A stretch of 64,000 nucleotides of DNA from assembly GCF_019969845.1 (NCBI RefSeq), contig NZ_JAHXYR010000007.1, forward strand, positions 124,001 through 188,000, written 5' to 3'. The stretch is from Sphingobacterium sp. GVS05A (GTDB lineage Bacteria > Bacteroidota > Bacteroidia > Sphingobacteriales > Sphingobacteriaceae). Numbering within the stretch: position 1 is the stretch's first letter; each line of letters starts with the position of its first letter. Positions 8,393-16,193 of the stretch are shown here, one piece after another. A program made the translations under genes and the position numbers. Under the pieces are notes generated by a model. It did no database searches and was not told where the DNA came from. It saw only the letters and a list, made by a program, of their open reading frames with translations.

Positions 8393-11300
8393 GTGAGCAC
8401 CTTAATAAGTCATGTTAAAAAACATTCATACAAATATATGTATAAAATAATAAAGCTCACCAGCCTGGCAGCAAAGCTCGCGCTCTGTTCGGTGCTTTCT
8501 ATTTCAGGAACAAATAGTAGTGCCAGGTCAATGGATAGCGTACATCTGATACCTAGCGATCTGATCAATATTCATCTCCGTAATGGTAATGCGGCTGAGG
8601 CTGTGCTCCAGCTGTCACAGGAAACAGGCCAAGCAATTGGCTATGATCGCAATATTCTCCAGCTGGAGCGTATAGCAATAACTGAAAAGGTATTCCGCAA
8701 TGTGCGTCTCGATGTGGTATTGAACTATATTTTGAAAGGTACCGACATCCAATCAAGGAAAGTCTCGGGTGGGATTGTCCTTGTTCGAAATGCGAGCAAA
8801 CAAACCACTTATCCACTGAAGTTGCAGATTTTAGATGAGGACAACAAACCTGTAGCTGGTGCGTCGGTGCATGTGCTCCAGGCGGAACAGAGGAGCTTGT
8901 CTGATGCAAAAGGGGAGGTAACCATCAAGTTGCCCGCAGGTGAATATCATGTGGTGATAACACATGTTGGTTATCAGAAAAAGGAGCTCCATCACGTAAA
9001 ACTTGATGATAATAATACTGCTGTACGTCAAGTGGTTTTAAAAGGAAATGAAAATGCGCTTGACGAAGTCGTGGTGACGGCACTCGGGATCAAACGTCAG
9101 GATCGTTCCCTGGGTTATGCCGTCGGAAAGATTAAAGGCGAGGATCTCAACCGTGTCAACAATGATAATTTTTTAGTTGGAATGGCTGGGAAAGTTCCCG
9201 GAGTCTCAATCAGTTCGACCGGGCCAACAGGCTCGACAGTCAATATGGTGATTCGAGGAGCTTCTTCATTGAGTACAGACAATCAGCCTCTTTTTGTCGT
9301 CGATGGGGTGCCCTTGATGAATAGTCTGAATAATATCGGTCAAATCGGGGATGACAATAAAGTCGATTATGGTAATGCAATTGCCAATATCAATCCCGAA
9401 GATATCGAGAATATCTCGATCTTAAAGGGGCCTAGTGCGGCAGCTCTTTATGGTTCCAGAGCGGGGAATGGTGTTGTATTGATTACCACTAAGACTGGGA
9501 AGAATGCTGAAAAAATGACCATTGCTGTCAATAGCAATACGGTATTTGATATTCCCTATAAGTTTATCGACTTGCATAACAAGTTTGCTAGCGGTACAAT
9601 GCCCTGGAGACCCGGTGACCAGCCAGGAGATTTGATCATCGAGGAGGAGTCAAGTGTGATGCTCGGCCCCGCGTTAGACAAAGGATACAAAGCTGTTCAA
9701 TGGAATAGCCCGCTTGATGAGCAGGGTAAACCGATCCCAACGGAATTGAAATCGTATCCGGACAATATTAAGAATTTCGTACAAACGGGCATCACAAGCT
9801 CCAATGGTATTTCCCTGAGTAATCGCAGTGAACGATTGGATTATCGTTTTTCGTATTCTAATATGGCAAATAAAGGGATTATTCCCAATTCAGACCTTTT
9901 TCGAAATACGTTAAATATCAATTCAACAATGCGACTTCGAAATAGTCTGACTTTAGGTCTTTCACTGGATGCCAGCCGAAATAATTCAAATAACAGGCCC
10001 GCTGGAAATCGGGGGACAAATCCTATTCAGGCGGCCTATGAAGTTGCTCCACATATTAATATTCTGGATCTAAAAGATTATTGGCTGACCGGACAGGAAC
10101 AGATACAACAGCGTTCCCAATCCATAGGCAACCATAATAACCCATATTTTTTGGCCTATGGCGTCAATAATGCCTTCACACGGGACCGTGTGTTTGGAAA
10201 TCTACGACTGGATTGGAAGATTAAAAAAGACTGGACTGCAATGCTGCGGTATGCCACAGATGTTTACTGGGAAAATAGGGAAACAAAAATACCATATAGT
10301 TACACCAATGAACCCCGAGGTGCCTATGGTATCATGAATCTGATGAATATGGAACAGAATATTGATTTTCTAACCACTTATACACAGAAAATGGGAGATT
10401 TCAATGCAACTGGTTCATTGGGTGGAAATCTACGCTACAATCGCGGTAAGTCGGTGCAAAACATATCAAAAAATGGTGCGGGTCTAATTACACCGGGCTT
10501 ATATACTTTGGCAAACATCAGTCCACTGAATCTGGACTTCTATAGTTCAATCTCGGAAAGAGCAATAAACAGTGTGTATGGATTGGTGAATCTCAGTTAC
10601 AAAGATATGGTTTATCTGGATCTGACAGGGCGTAACGACTGGTCTAGTACGCTTCCGGTAGACAACCGATCCTATTTTTATCCTTCGGCATCGTTAAGTA
10701 TATTGGCCAATCAGGTAGTGAAGCTACCTAAAGCTATCAATTTAATGAAGCTTAGGGGCGGGGTCGCGCGTGTCGGAAATGATACCTATCCTTATAACTT
10801 ATCCAATGTGTTGAGTAATCCGGGTAGCTGGGGTGATGTACTACGTTTGACGCGCTCAGGAGCACTCTTAATTCCTAATCTGAAACCGGAGATTGCAACA
10901 TCTTATGAGTTGGGGATGGATCTCGGCTTGTGGAACAATCGGTTAAAATTTGAAGGGACTTACTACAAGCTGGAGAATAAAAACCAGATTATCTCTACGA
11001 CGCTCCCGAGTTCAAGTGGTTTCAATTCAAAGAATATTAATGCTGGATTATTGAGTAGCAGGGGTATCGAGCTGGCCCTCTCAGGACGGCCTATCGCCAA
11101 AGAAAATTGGTCCTGGGATCTCGGGCTCAACTGGCATCGCAACCGTACACGTATCGATGAACTATCGGAAGGTGTGGAATTTTATACCTTCTGGACCGAC
11201 GGTAGAGGGGGAGCACGTACCTATGTGGGGGAAGAAATAGGCGATTTATACGATTCGAAGCTGGTCACTGTCGAAGATCAGTCGTCACCTTATTACGGAT

Positions 11301-12091
11301 TTCCAATCCTAAACAAAAATGGTTCCTGGCAAGCCGTCCGGATCAATAATAGCCGCAATAAGATCGGAAACTTTAATCCGGATTTTACTATGGGGCTGCA
11401 GTCCAGCCTAAGGTATAAAAAGTGGACAATGAATATTGCAGCGGATATGCGTTTTGGTGGAAAATTCATGTCGCAAACTTATCGGTATTTTGAATCTAAC
11501 CTGACCACACAGCGTTTTCTTGATCAGTTGATCAACCCTAAGGGGATGACGGGCGAAACGCTTCGAAATTACCTGATAGACAATAATCTGGTGCGAGTGG
11601 AAGGGAACCGCTATCCGATTGTTGGTGGGCCAGGCGAAGAGTATGGTGGTTACCCCGTGAATGTGGGGGGTGTCATCGGAAATTTTGGTGTGTTTAACCC
11701 TGGGGTTATTGCCCAATACGATGATAAGGGGAATATCACAGGGTATACTGAAAATCTAGGTGCTGAGGGGACCAAGTATATTGCTTACTCAGATAACTAT
11801 CCCTGGGACTTTATGAATGCCGCAACATTCGATGCTTCATTTATCAAACTTCGCGAACTTTCTTTTAGCTATGATCTGTCGGGAAAATGGTTGAAGAGGC
11901 TCGGCATAGCGAATGGAAGCCTGGGGATCTATACACGTAATCTGATCTTATGGACCAAAGCAAAAGTAGGAATAGATCCCGAAATGGCCTTCCAACCCGA
12001 AACAGGCATCGGATTTAAACAGGGGATTGAGCGTTATAACGTGACGCCTTGGTCAATGCCGATAGGATTTAAAGTAAATGTGACATTTTAA
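8393..12091 (+). CDS. SusC-like TonB-dependent transducer with STN domain
   Basis: This large SusC-family receptor (1232 residues from the GTG at 8393; 1217 from the ATG at 8438, which sits just before a good signal peptide and may be the real start) imports a substrate with its SusD partner. It also signals to the upstream anti-sigma factor. Domains in order: signal peptide, STN domain (about 55-125, LINIHLRNGNAAEAVLQLS), carboxypeptidase-regulatory-like domain (about 140-215), SusC box DEVVVTALGIKRQDRSLGYA, plug (about 235-370, VVDGVPL and ILKGPSAAALYGSRAGNG), and the barrel to the end. The STN domain is what links it to the ECF sigma/FecR pair. susD follows after 14 bp. The phosphatase and phosphodiesterase genes downstream suggest a phosphorylated substrate. 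Confidence 0.93.
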   Translation: MSTLISHVKKHSYKYMYKIIKLTSLAAKLALCSVLSISGTNSSARSMDSVHLIPSDLINIHLRNGNAAEAVLQLSQETGQAIGYDRNILQLERIAITEKVFRNVRLDVVLNYILKGTDIQSRKVSGGIVLVRNASKQTTYPLKLQILDEDNKPVAGASVHVLQAEQRSLSDAKGEVTIKLPAGEYHVVITHVGYQKKELHHVKLDDNNTAVRQVVLKGNENALDEVVVTALGIKRQDRSLGYAVGKIKGEDLNRVNNDNFLVGMAGKVPGVSISSTGPTGSTVNMVIRGASSLSTDNQPLFVVDGVPLMNSLNNIGQIGDDNKVDYGNAIANINPEDIENISILKGPSAAALYGSRAGNGVVLITTKTGKNAEKMTIAVNSNTVFDIPYKFIDLHNKFASGTMPWRPGDQPGDLIIEEESSVMLGPALDKGYKAVQWNSPLDEQGKPIPTELKSYPDNIKNFVQTGITSSNGISLSNRSERLDYRFSYSNMANKGIIPNSDLFRNTLNINSTMRLRNSLTLGLSLDASRNNSNNRPAGNRGTNPIQAAYEVAPHINILDLKDYWLTGQEQIQQRSQSIGNHNNPYFLAYGVNNAFTRDRVFGNLRLDWKIKKDWTAMLRYATDVYWENRETKIPYSYTNEPRGAYGIMNLMNMEQNIDFLTTYTQKMGDFNATGSLGGNLRYNRGKSVQNISKNGAGLITPGLYTLANISPLNLDFYSSISERAINSVYGLVNLSYKDMVYLDLTGRNDWSSTLPVDNRSYFYPSASLSILANQVVKLPKAINLMKLRGGVARVGNDTYPYNLSNVLSNPGSWGDVLRLTRSGALLIPNLKPEIATSYELGMDLGLWNNRLKFEGTYYKLENKNQIISTTLPSSSGFNSKNINAGLLSSRGIELALSGRPIAKENWSWDLGLNWHRNRTRIDELSEGVEFYTFWTDGRGGARTYVGEEIGDLYDSKLVTVEDQSSPYYGFPILNKNGSWQAVRINNSRNKIGNFNPDFTMGLQSSLRYKKWTMNIAADMRFGGKFMSQTYRYFESNLTTQRFLDQLINPKGMTGETLRNYLIDNNLVRVEGNRYPIVGGPGEEYGGYPVNVGGVIGNFGVFNPGVIAQYDDKGNITGYTENLGAEGTKYIAYSDNYPWDFMNAATFDASFIKLRELSFSYDLSGKWLKRLGIANGSLGIYTRNLILWTKAKVGIDPEMAFQPETGIGFKQGIERYNVTPWSMPIGFKVNVTF

Positions 12092-12105
12092 CACCGCTAA
12101 TAACG

Positions 12106-13758
12106 ATGAAAAATAAGTTGAAGACATTAACAACAATGATCATTGCCTTCGGGATGGTTTTGAATATTTCTGCTTGTAAAGACTTGACAGAACTCAATAT
12201 CAATCCGAACGGGGTGAGTGAAGAGGATGCAAATCCCAATCTGCTATTGCCAACGATATTGACGGGAGCAGCAAAAAGATACAATGAATTAAGTTTCTCC
12301 GATCTAGGTGGAGTAATTCAACATACGCAGTTTGACGCTTGGTTCAACTCGCACAACGACTATGAATGGACGGGTGGCATCTTGAGCTGGGACAGTTACT
12401 ATGGCTTTCTTCGGGACAACGAATTGATGCGTAAACGAGCGGAGAAATTGGGGCTGGATTTTCATCAGGGTGTTGCCCTGGTGATGCGCGCCTATCTGTT
12501 TGGATTGATCAGCGATTTGTGGGGCGACGCACCTTATACGGATGCCTTGAAAGCAGAACTTGGAGACACAAAATATAATTTTCCAAAATACGATAGCCAG
12601 GAGGTGATCTACAAAGGTATTATCGAGGAACTAAAACAGGCCAATGAATTGCTGTCGCGGCCGGATGCATCCTATGAAGTATTGGCGGGTGCTGACGTGT
12701 ATTTTGGTGGCAAGGCCTCAAAATGGCGCCGTTTTGCCAATTCCTTGGCGTTGAGGTATTACATGCGTATTTCAGAAAAGGCGAGTGCTTTTGCCAAGCA
12801 GGGGGTTGAAAACATGGTGGCCAACCCTGACAAGTTTCCGCTGATCAGCAATTCGGCAGACGAGGTTCTGATGGATTTTGCCGGTAATAATGCTGCTGAC
12901 TCTTGGCCATCAAATACGGTATATGATGCCAGTGGAAGTAATTTCAGAAGAATGAAAATGTGTGCGACATTTGTGGATCGACTTCAGGAATTAGGTGACC
13001 CACGGCTGGTCGTGTGGGCAAAAAAGGTGGAGATACCAATCGAAGTGAGCAGCACAGTACCCGCTGGTACGGATAAAATTGTTAACGGCGTTCGTATCGT
13101 GTCACCCGATGTGGTCAAGGGAATACCGATTGATACAGATAGGGATTATGTAGGATTACCGCCAAGTGGGTCTAAAAATCCTTCCGCTTATAATTTGAAT
13201 CCAACACCGGGACAGACTTCAATCAATCCCCATGTTTCCTATCTCAACGATATTTATCGCTCAGCCAAAGGACCTTTGCTCAAAGCAAGGTTGTTGACAT
13301 CGGCTGAAGTGGAGTTTATCTTGGCTGAAGCGGCCTGGAAGGGCTGGGCTGTGCCGGAGACTGCGCGTGCATATTATGAACGTGGTATTCAGGCCTCGCT
13401 GACAAGTTGGGGAAAAGCAGCAAATTACGCAGATTATATTCGCCAAAAGGGGGTGACTTTTGAAAATACACAAGTACAGATTATTGAGCAAAAATGGATT
13501 GCTAGCTGGTCCACTGCTGCACAGGCCTGGTTTGATTATCGGAGAACAGGTTACCCAAAATTGAAAGCTGGCCCAGCGGCGATCCGAGCGCAGCTTCCGG
13601 TACGTGTACCCTACATGCAGACAGAAATGAGTGTGAATCAAAAGAATGCCGAAGAAGCGTTAAGACGTATTGAGAAAACAGCGTATTCGCAGGCCGATAA
13701 TGAAAATAGTGCCTGGTCCAAACCTTGGTTATTGCAAGGAACGGCCAAACCTTGGTAA
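12106..13758 (+). CDS. SusD/RagB-family nutrient-binding outer-membrane lipoprotein
   Basis: This 550-residue lipoprotein should form the lid of the SusC channel and bind substrate at the cell surface. It has a lipoprotein signal with the acylated Cys at residue 24 (NISAC). The motif LTELNINPNG follows, typical of the SusD-like group represented by Pfam SusD-like_2. Alpha-helical TPR-type repeats come next, with FGLISDLWGDAPYTDAL as a conserved segment. The C-terminus has the usual QKWIASW and RRTGYPKL elements. It is 14 bp downstream of susC and 30 bp upstream of the phosphatase gene, so co-transcription is very likely. The ligand is not known. Confidence 0.93.
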   Translation: MKNKLKTLTTMIIAFGMVLNISACKDLTELNINPNGVSEEDANPNLLLPTILTGAAKRYNELSFSDLGGVIQHTQFDAWFNSHNDYEWTGGILSWDSYYGFLRDNELMRKRAEKLGLDFHQGVALVMRAYLFGLISDLWGDAPYTDALKAELGDTKYNFPKYDSQEVIYKGIIEELKQANELLSRPDASYEVLAGADVYFGGKASKWRRFANSLALRYYMRISEKASAFAKQGVENMVANPDKFPLISNSADEVLMDFAGNNAADSWPSNTVYDASGSNFRRMKMCATFVDRLQELGDPRLVVWAKKVEIPIEVSSTVPAGTDKIVNGVRIVSPDVVKGIPIDTDRDYVGLPPSGSKNPSAYNLNPTPGQTSINPHVSYLNDIYRSAKGPLLKARLLTSAEVEFILAEAAWKGWAVPETARAYYERGIQASLTSWGKAANYADYIRQKGVTFENTQVQIIEQKWIASWSTAAQAWFDYRRTGYPKLKAGPAAIRAQLPVRVPYMQTEMSVNQKNAEEALRRIEKTAYSQADNENSAWSKPWLLQGTAKPW

Positions 13759-13788
13759 AAATTACACGATATATAGATTAAAATAGCA

Positions 13789-14982
13789 ATGAAAATAAAA
13801 CCTCTTTTATTAGCAATAGCGTTATGTTGTTTCATGGCGCAGGGTCGGGCACAGTCCGGTGTGACAGATAAACAGCCGGATCGGATTATGTTGACTTGGT
13901 CGGACGATCCGAGCAGCACACAGTCGGTCTCCTGGCGGGCAGCGGGTAGTAACGATAAAATAATAGGACAGATTGCCGAAGAGCAAAGCAATCCCGATTT
14001 TGAAACAAAAGCGCAGACAGTTGAAGGTACTCGTTTGTATTTGGAAAGGGGAACACAGCAGGATACTTACAACCAGGTTAGCTTTCGGAATTTGAAACCC
14101 GGAACAACCTACACCTATCGTGTCGGTGATGGTCTACATTGGAGTGCCTGGAATCAATTTAAAACGGCGGGACAATCAGGTGATTTTTCTTTTATCTATC
14201 TGGGGGATGCTCAGAATGATTTGCGTTCGCGCTGGTCACGGACGATTCGTCGTGCTTTTCAGCAGGAATCAAACGCACGTTTTATTGTTCATGCCGGAGA
14301 TCTGATCAATCGCTCCAATACGGACGAAGAATGGGCCGAATGGTATGAAGGGACAGGGTTTATTCATCAAATGATACCAGCCATCCCTACTCCCGGAAAT
14401 CATGAATACCGACGGGATTCGACAGGTCTTCTGGTTTTGGATCCACATTGGAAAGTACAGTTTAACCTGCCAAAAAATGGACCTGAGGGATTACAGGACG
14501 CGGTTTACTATTTGGACTATCAGGATCTGCGGATTGTTTCATTGAATTCCCAGTTAATTATGCTGGATTCGGTAGCGGCTTCTACTCAAGAGAAATGGCT
14601 GGAGAGCGTACTGGCTTCTTCCACGAAAAAATGGAATATTGTTGTAATGCATCATCCGGTATATTCTACAGCTAAAAGCCGTGACAATACCATTTTAAGA
14701 GAACGGTTTAAACCGATTTTGGAGAAATATGGTGTTGATTTGGTTTTGCAGGGCCATGATCATACCTATGCCCGAGGTAGTCTTGGCCGAAAACGACCTG
14801 TATACCTGTTGTCGGTAGCCGGACCAAAGATGTACGAATCTGATTCTGAACGATGGATGGATGTCGCAACAGCACAAACACAACTCTATCAAGTGATAAA
14901 ATTCAGGGCAAACAAACTCTATTTTGCAAGTTATAAGCTCAATGGACAATTGTTTGATTCGTTTGAACTGTCAAAAAAATAA
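13789..14982 (+). CDS. Purple-acid-phosphatase-like metallophosphoesterase
   Basis: This secreted or periplasmic phosphoesterase has a signal peptide (residues 1-22, GRAQS) and an N-terminal fibronectin-like purple-acid-phosphatase domain (about 28-125, with TYTYRVGDG). A calcineurin-like phosphoesterase domain follows. The metal ligands are visible in order: GDAQ, GDLINR, GNHEY, VVMHHP and GHDHTYAR. This is the usual five-block signature of two-metal phosphatases. It should release phosphate from organic phosphomonoesters. The gene is 30 bp behind susD and 46 bp before a glycerophosphodiesterase gene, which suggests degradation of phosphorylated compounds captured by the SusC/SusD pair (inference). 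Confidence 0.9.
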   Translation: MKIKPLLLAIALCCFMAQGRAQSGVTDKQPDRIMLTWSDDPSSTQSVSWRAAGSNDKIIGQIAEEQSNPDFETKAQTVEGTRLYLERGTQQDTYNQVSFRNLKPGTTYTYRVGDGLHWSAWNQFKTAGQSGDFSFIYLGDAQNDLRSRWSRTIRRAFQQESNARFIVHAGDLINRSNTDEEWAEWYEGTGFIHQMIPAIPTPGNHEYRRDSTGLLVLDPHWKVQFNLPKNGPEGLQDAVYYLDYQDLRIVSLNSQLIMLDSVAASTQEKWLESVLASSTKKWNIVVMHHPVYSTAKSRDNTILRERFKPILEKYGVDLVLQGHDHTYARGSLGRKRPVYLLSVAGPKMYESDSERWMDVATAQTQLYQVIKFRANKLYFASYKLNGQLFDSFELSKK

Positions 14983-15028
14983 TTTCACCTTATAGCTGAA
15001 TAAATGATTAAAAAAATATCTGTATACC

Positions 15029-15877
15029 ATGAAAAAGATGCTATTTTCTACTTTCTTGTTGAGTATAATCATAAGTTCTACGACAAGTTTATATGCTCAA
15101 CCGGTCGATTTATTAAAAAGACTGGAACAAAAAAGTCTGCATATTGTGGCCCATCGGGGTGCACATCTTGCGTATCCTGAAAATTCTATCGCCGCTATTG
15201 AAGAGGCGATTCGTTTGGGCGCTTCCGTTGTGGAATTGGATGTGCGCGCTACAAAAGATGGTGTACTTGTGCTGATGCATGACAAGACCGTCAATCGTAC
15301 CACGAGTGGGGAAGGAGAGGTTGGTAAACATACCTACGCTGAAATTCAGAAAATGCATTTACGTGGTGCCACGGACGGTGAAATGTCCAACTTGTTTATT
15401 CCAACATTGCAGGAGGCGCTACGTATCTGTAAAGGAAAAATTATTGTTGACCTGGATTTTAAGGAGGAACGGAGGGAATTTGTAGCGAAAACCTACGATC
15501 TTATTGCGCAGGAGGGGATGGAAGATCAGGTGTTATTTTTTCTTTACGATTATAAAGAAATGCCGGGTATCTATAAACGCAATCCGAAAATTACGATTTT
15601 CCCAAGGGCACGAAGCATGAAAGATCTGACCGCGATTCTAAAAATGAAAATGACGTCAATCGTTCATCTTGATGAGTCATTTACGGATACCAAAAAGCTT
15701 AATACAATGCGGCAGCAAGGTATTTATTTTTGGATGAATAGTCTTGGTGAATATGACGATGAAGCAAGACAGGAGGGAAAAGATATTTATCGGTCTTTTT
15801 TGGAAAAATATCCTTTTGTACGGCTGATTCAGACAGATTATCCCAATCTATGGGAAGAAGTACTTAAAGGATTTTAA
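15029..15877 (+). CDS. Glycerophosphodiester phosphodiesterase family protein
   Basis: This exported enzyme (signal peptide 1-23, SLYAQP) should hydrolyse glycerophosphodiesters, the deacylated headgroups of phospholipids, to glycerol-3-phosphate and an alcohol. The TIM-barrel signature is complete: AHRGAHLAYPENS with the catalytic His and Arg, then VELDVRATKDGVLVLMHD with the metal-binding Glu and Asp and the second catalytic His. At 282 residues it is a normal length. It is the last gene of the sigma/anti-sigma/SusC/SusD/phosphatase cassette and is followed by a strong terminator. Confidence 0.93.
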   Translation: MKKMLFSTFLLSIIISSTTSLYAQPVDLLKRLEQKSLHIVAHRGAHLAYPENSIAAIEEAIRLGASVVELDVRATKDGVLVLMHDKTVNRTTSGEGEVGKHTYAEIQKMHLRGATDGEMSNLFIPTLQEALRICKGKIIVDLDFKEERREFVAKTYDLIAQEGMEDQVLFFLYDYKEMPGIYKRNPKITIFPRARSMKDLTAILKMKMTSIVHLDESFTDTKKLNTMRQQGIYFWMNSLGEYDDEARQEGKDIYRSFLEKYPFVRLIQTDYPNLWEEVLKGF

Positions 15878-15919
15878 TATGTTTTTATTAAGTAGTATAT
15901 TTCCTATAACATTCACTAG

Positions 15920-15946
15920 AAAGACGGCTTGCCGTCTTTCTTACTT
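15920..15946 (+). terminator. Terminator after the glycerophosphodiesterase gene
   Basis: GAAAGACGGC and GCCGTCTTTC form a perfect 10-bp stem with a two-base gap, so the real loop uses the innermost pairs. It is followed by TTACTTTTTT. It ends the cassette that starts at 6584. Confidence 0.8.
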
Positions 15947-16112
15947 TTTTATCAATACATTTGATATTTATTGCTAATTTTCAGCATCTCAGATCACATT
16001 CTTTCGATCAGCTAGGTAAGCGAGATATGTTCGTTGCTAAGTTGATTATCGAAAGTACTAAAGGAAAAAATATTAACTTGTTTATTTCTGCTAAATCGTT
16101 AATTTAGTATTT

Positions 16113-16126
16113 TGAAACCGGTTGCA
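16113..16126. promoter_or_regulatory. LacI-type operator-like palindrome upstream of the GH3 gene
   Basis: TGAAACCGGTTGCA centres on CG and matches the general LacI/CcpA operator pattern TGNAANCGNTNNCA. It lies 68-81 bp before the GH3 start. A possible promoter overlaps it: TTG at 16122-16124 and TAAATTTA at 16143-16150, spacing 18. Apart from the terminator at its left end, the gap 15878-16193 (316 bp) shows nothing else. Confidence 0.4.
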
Positions 16127-16193
16127 TAAATCGTGTGAAGTTTAAATTTAGGTTCCATAAAGGAATAGAAAATAGGAAAATAATAATCTACTT

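Noticed and set aside
8565..9031. Minus-strand open frames inside the STN-type susC gene
   Set aside because: They are shadows of a long, clearly coding plus-strand gene and show no family likeness.
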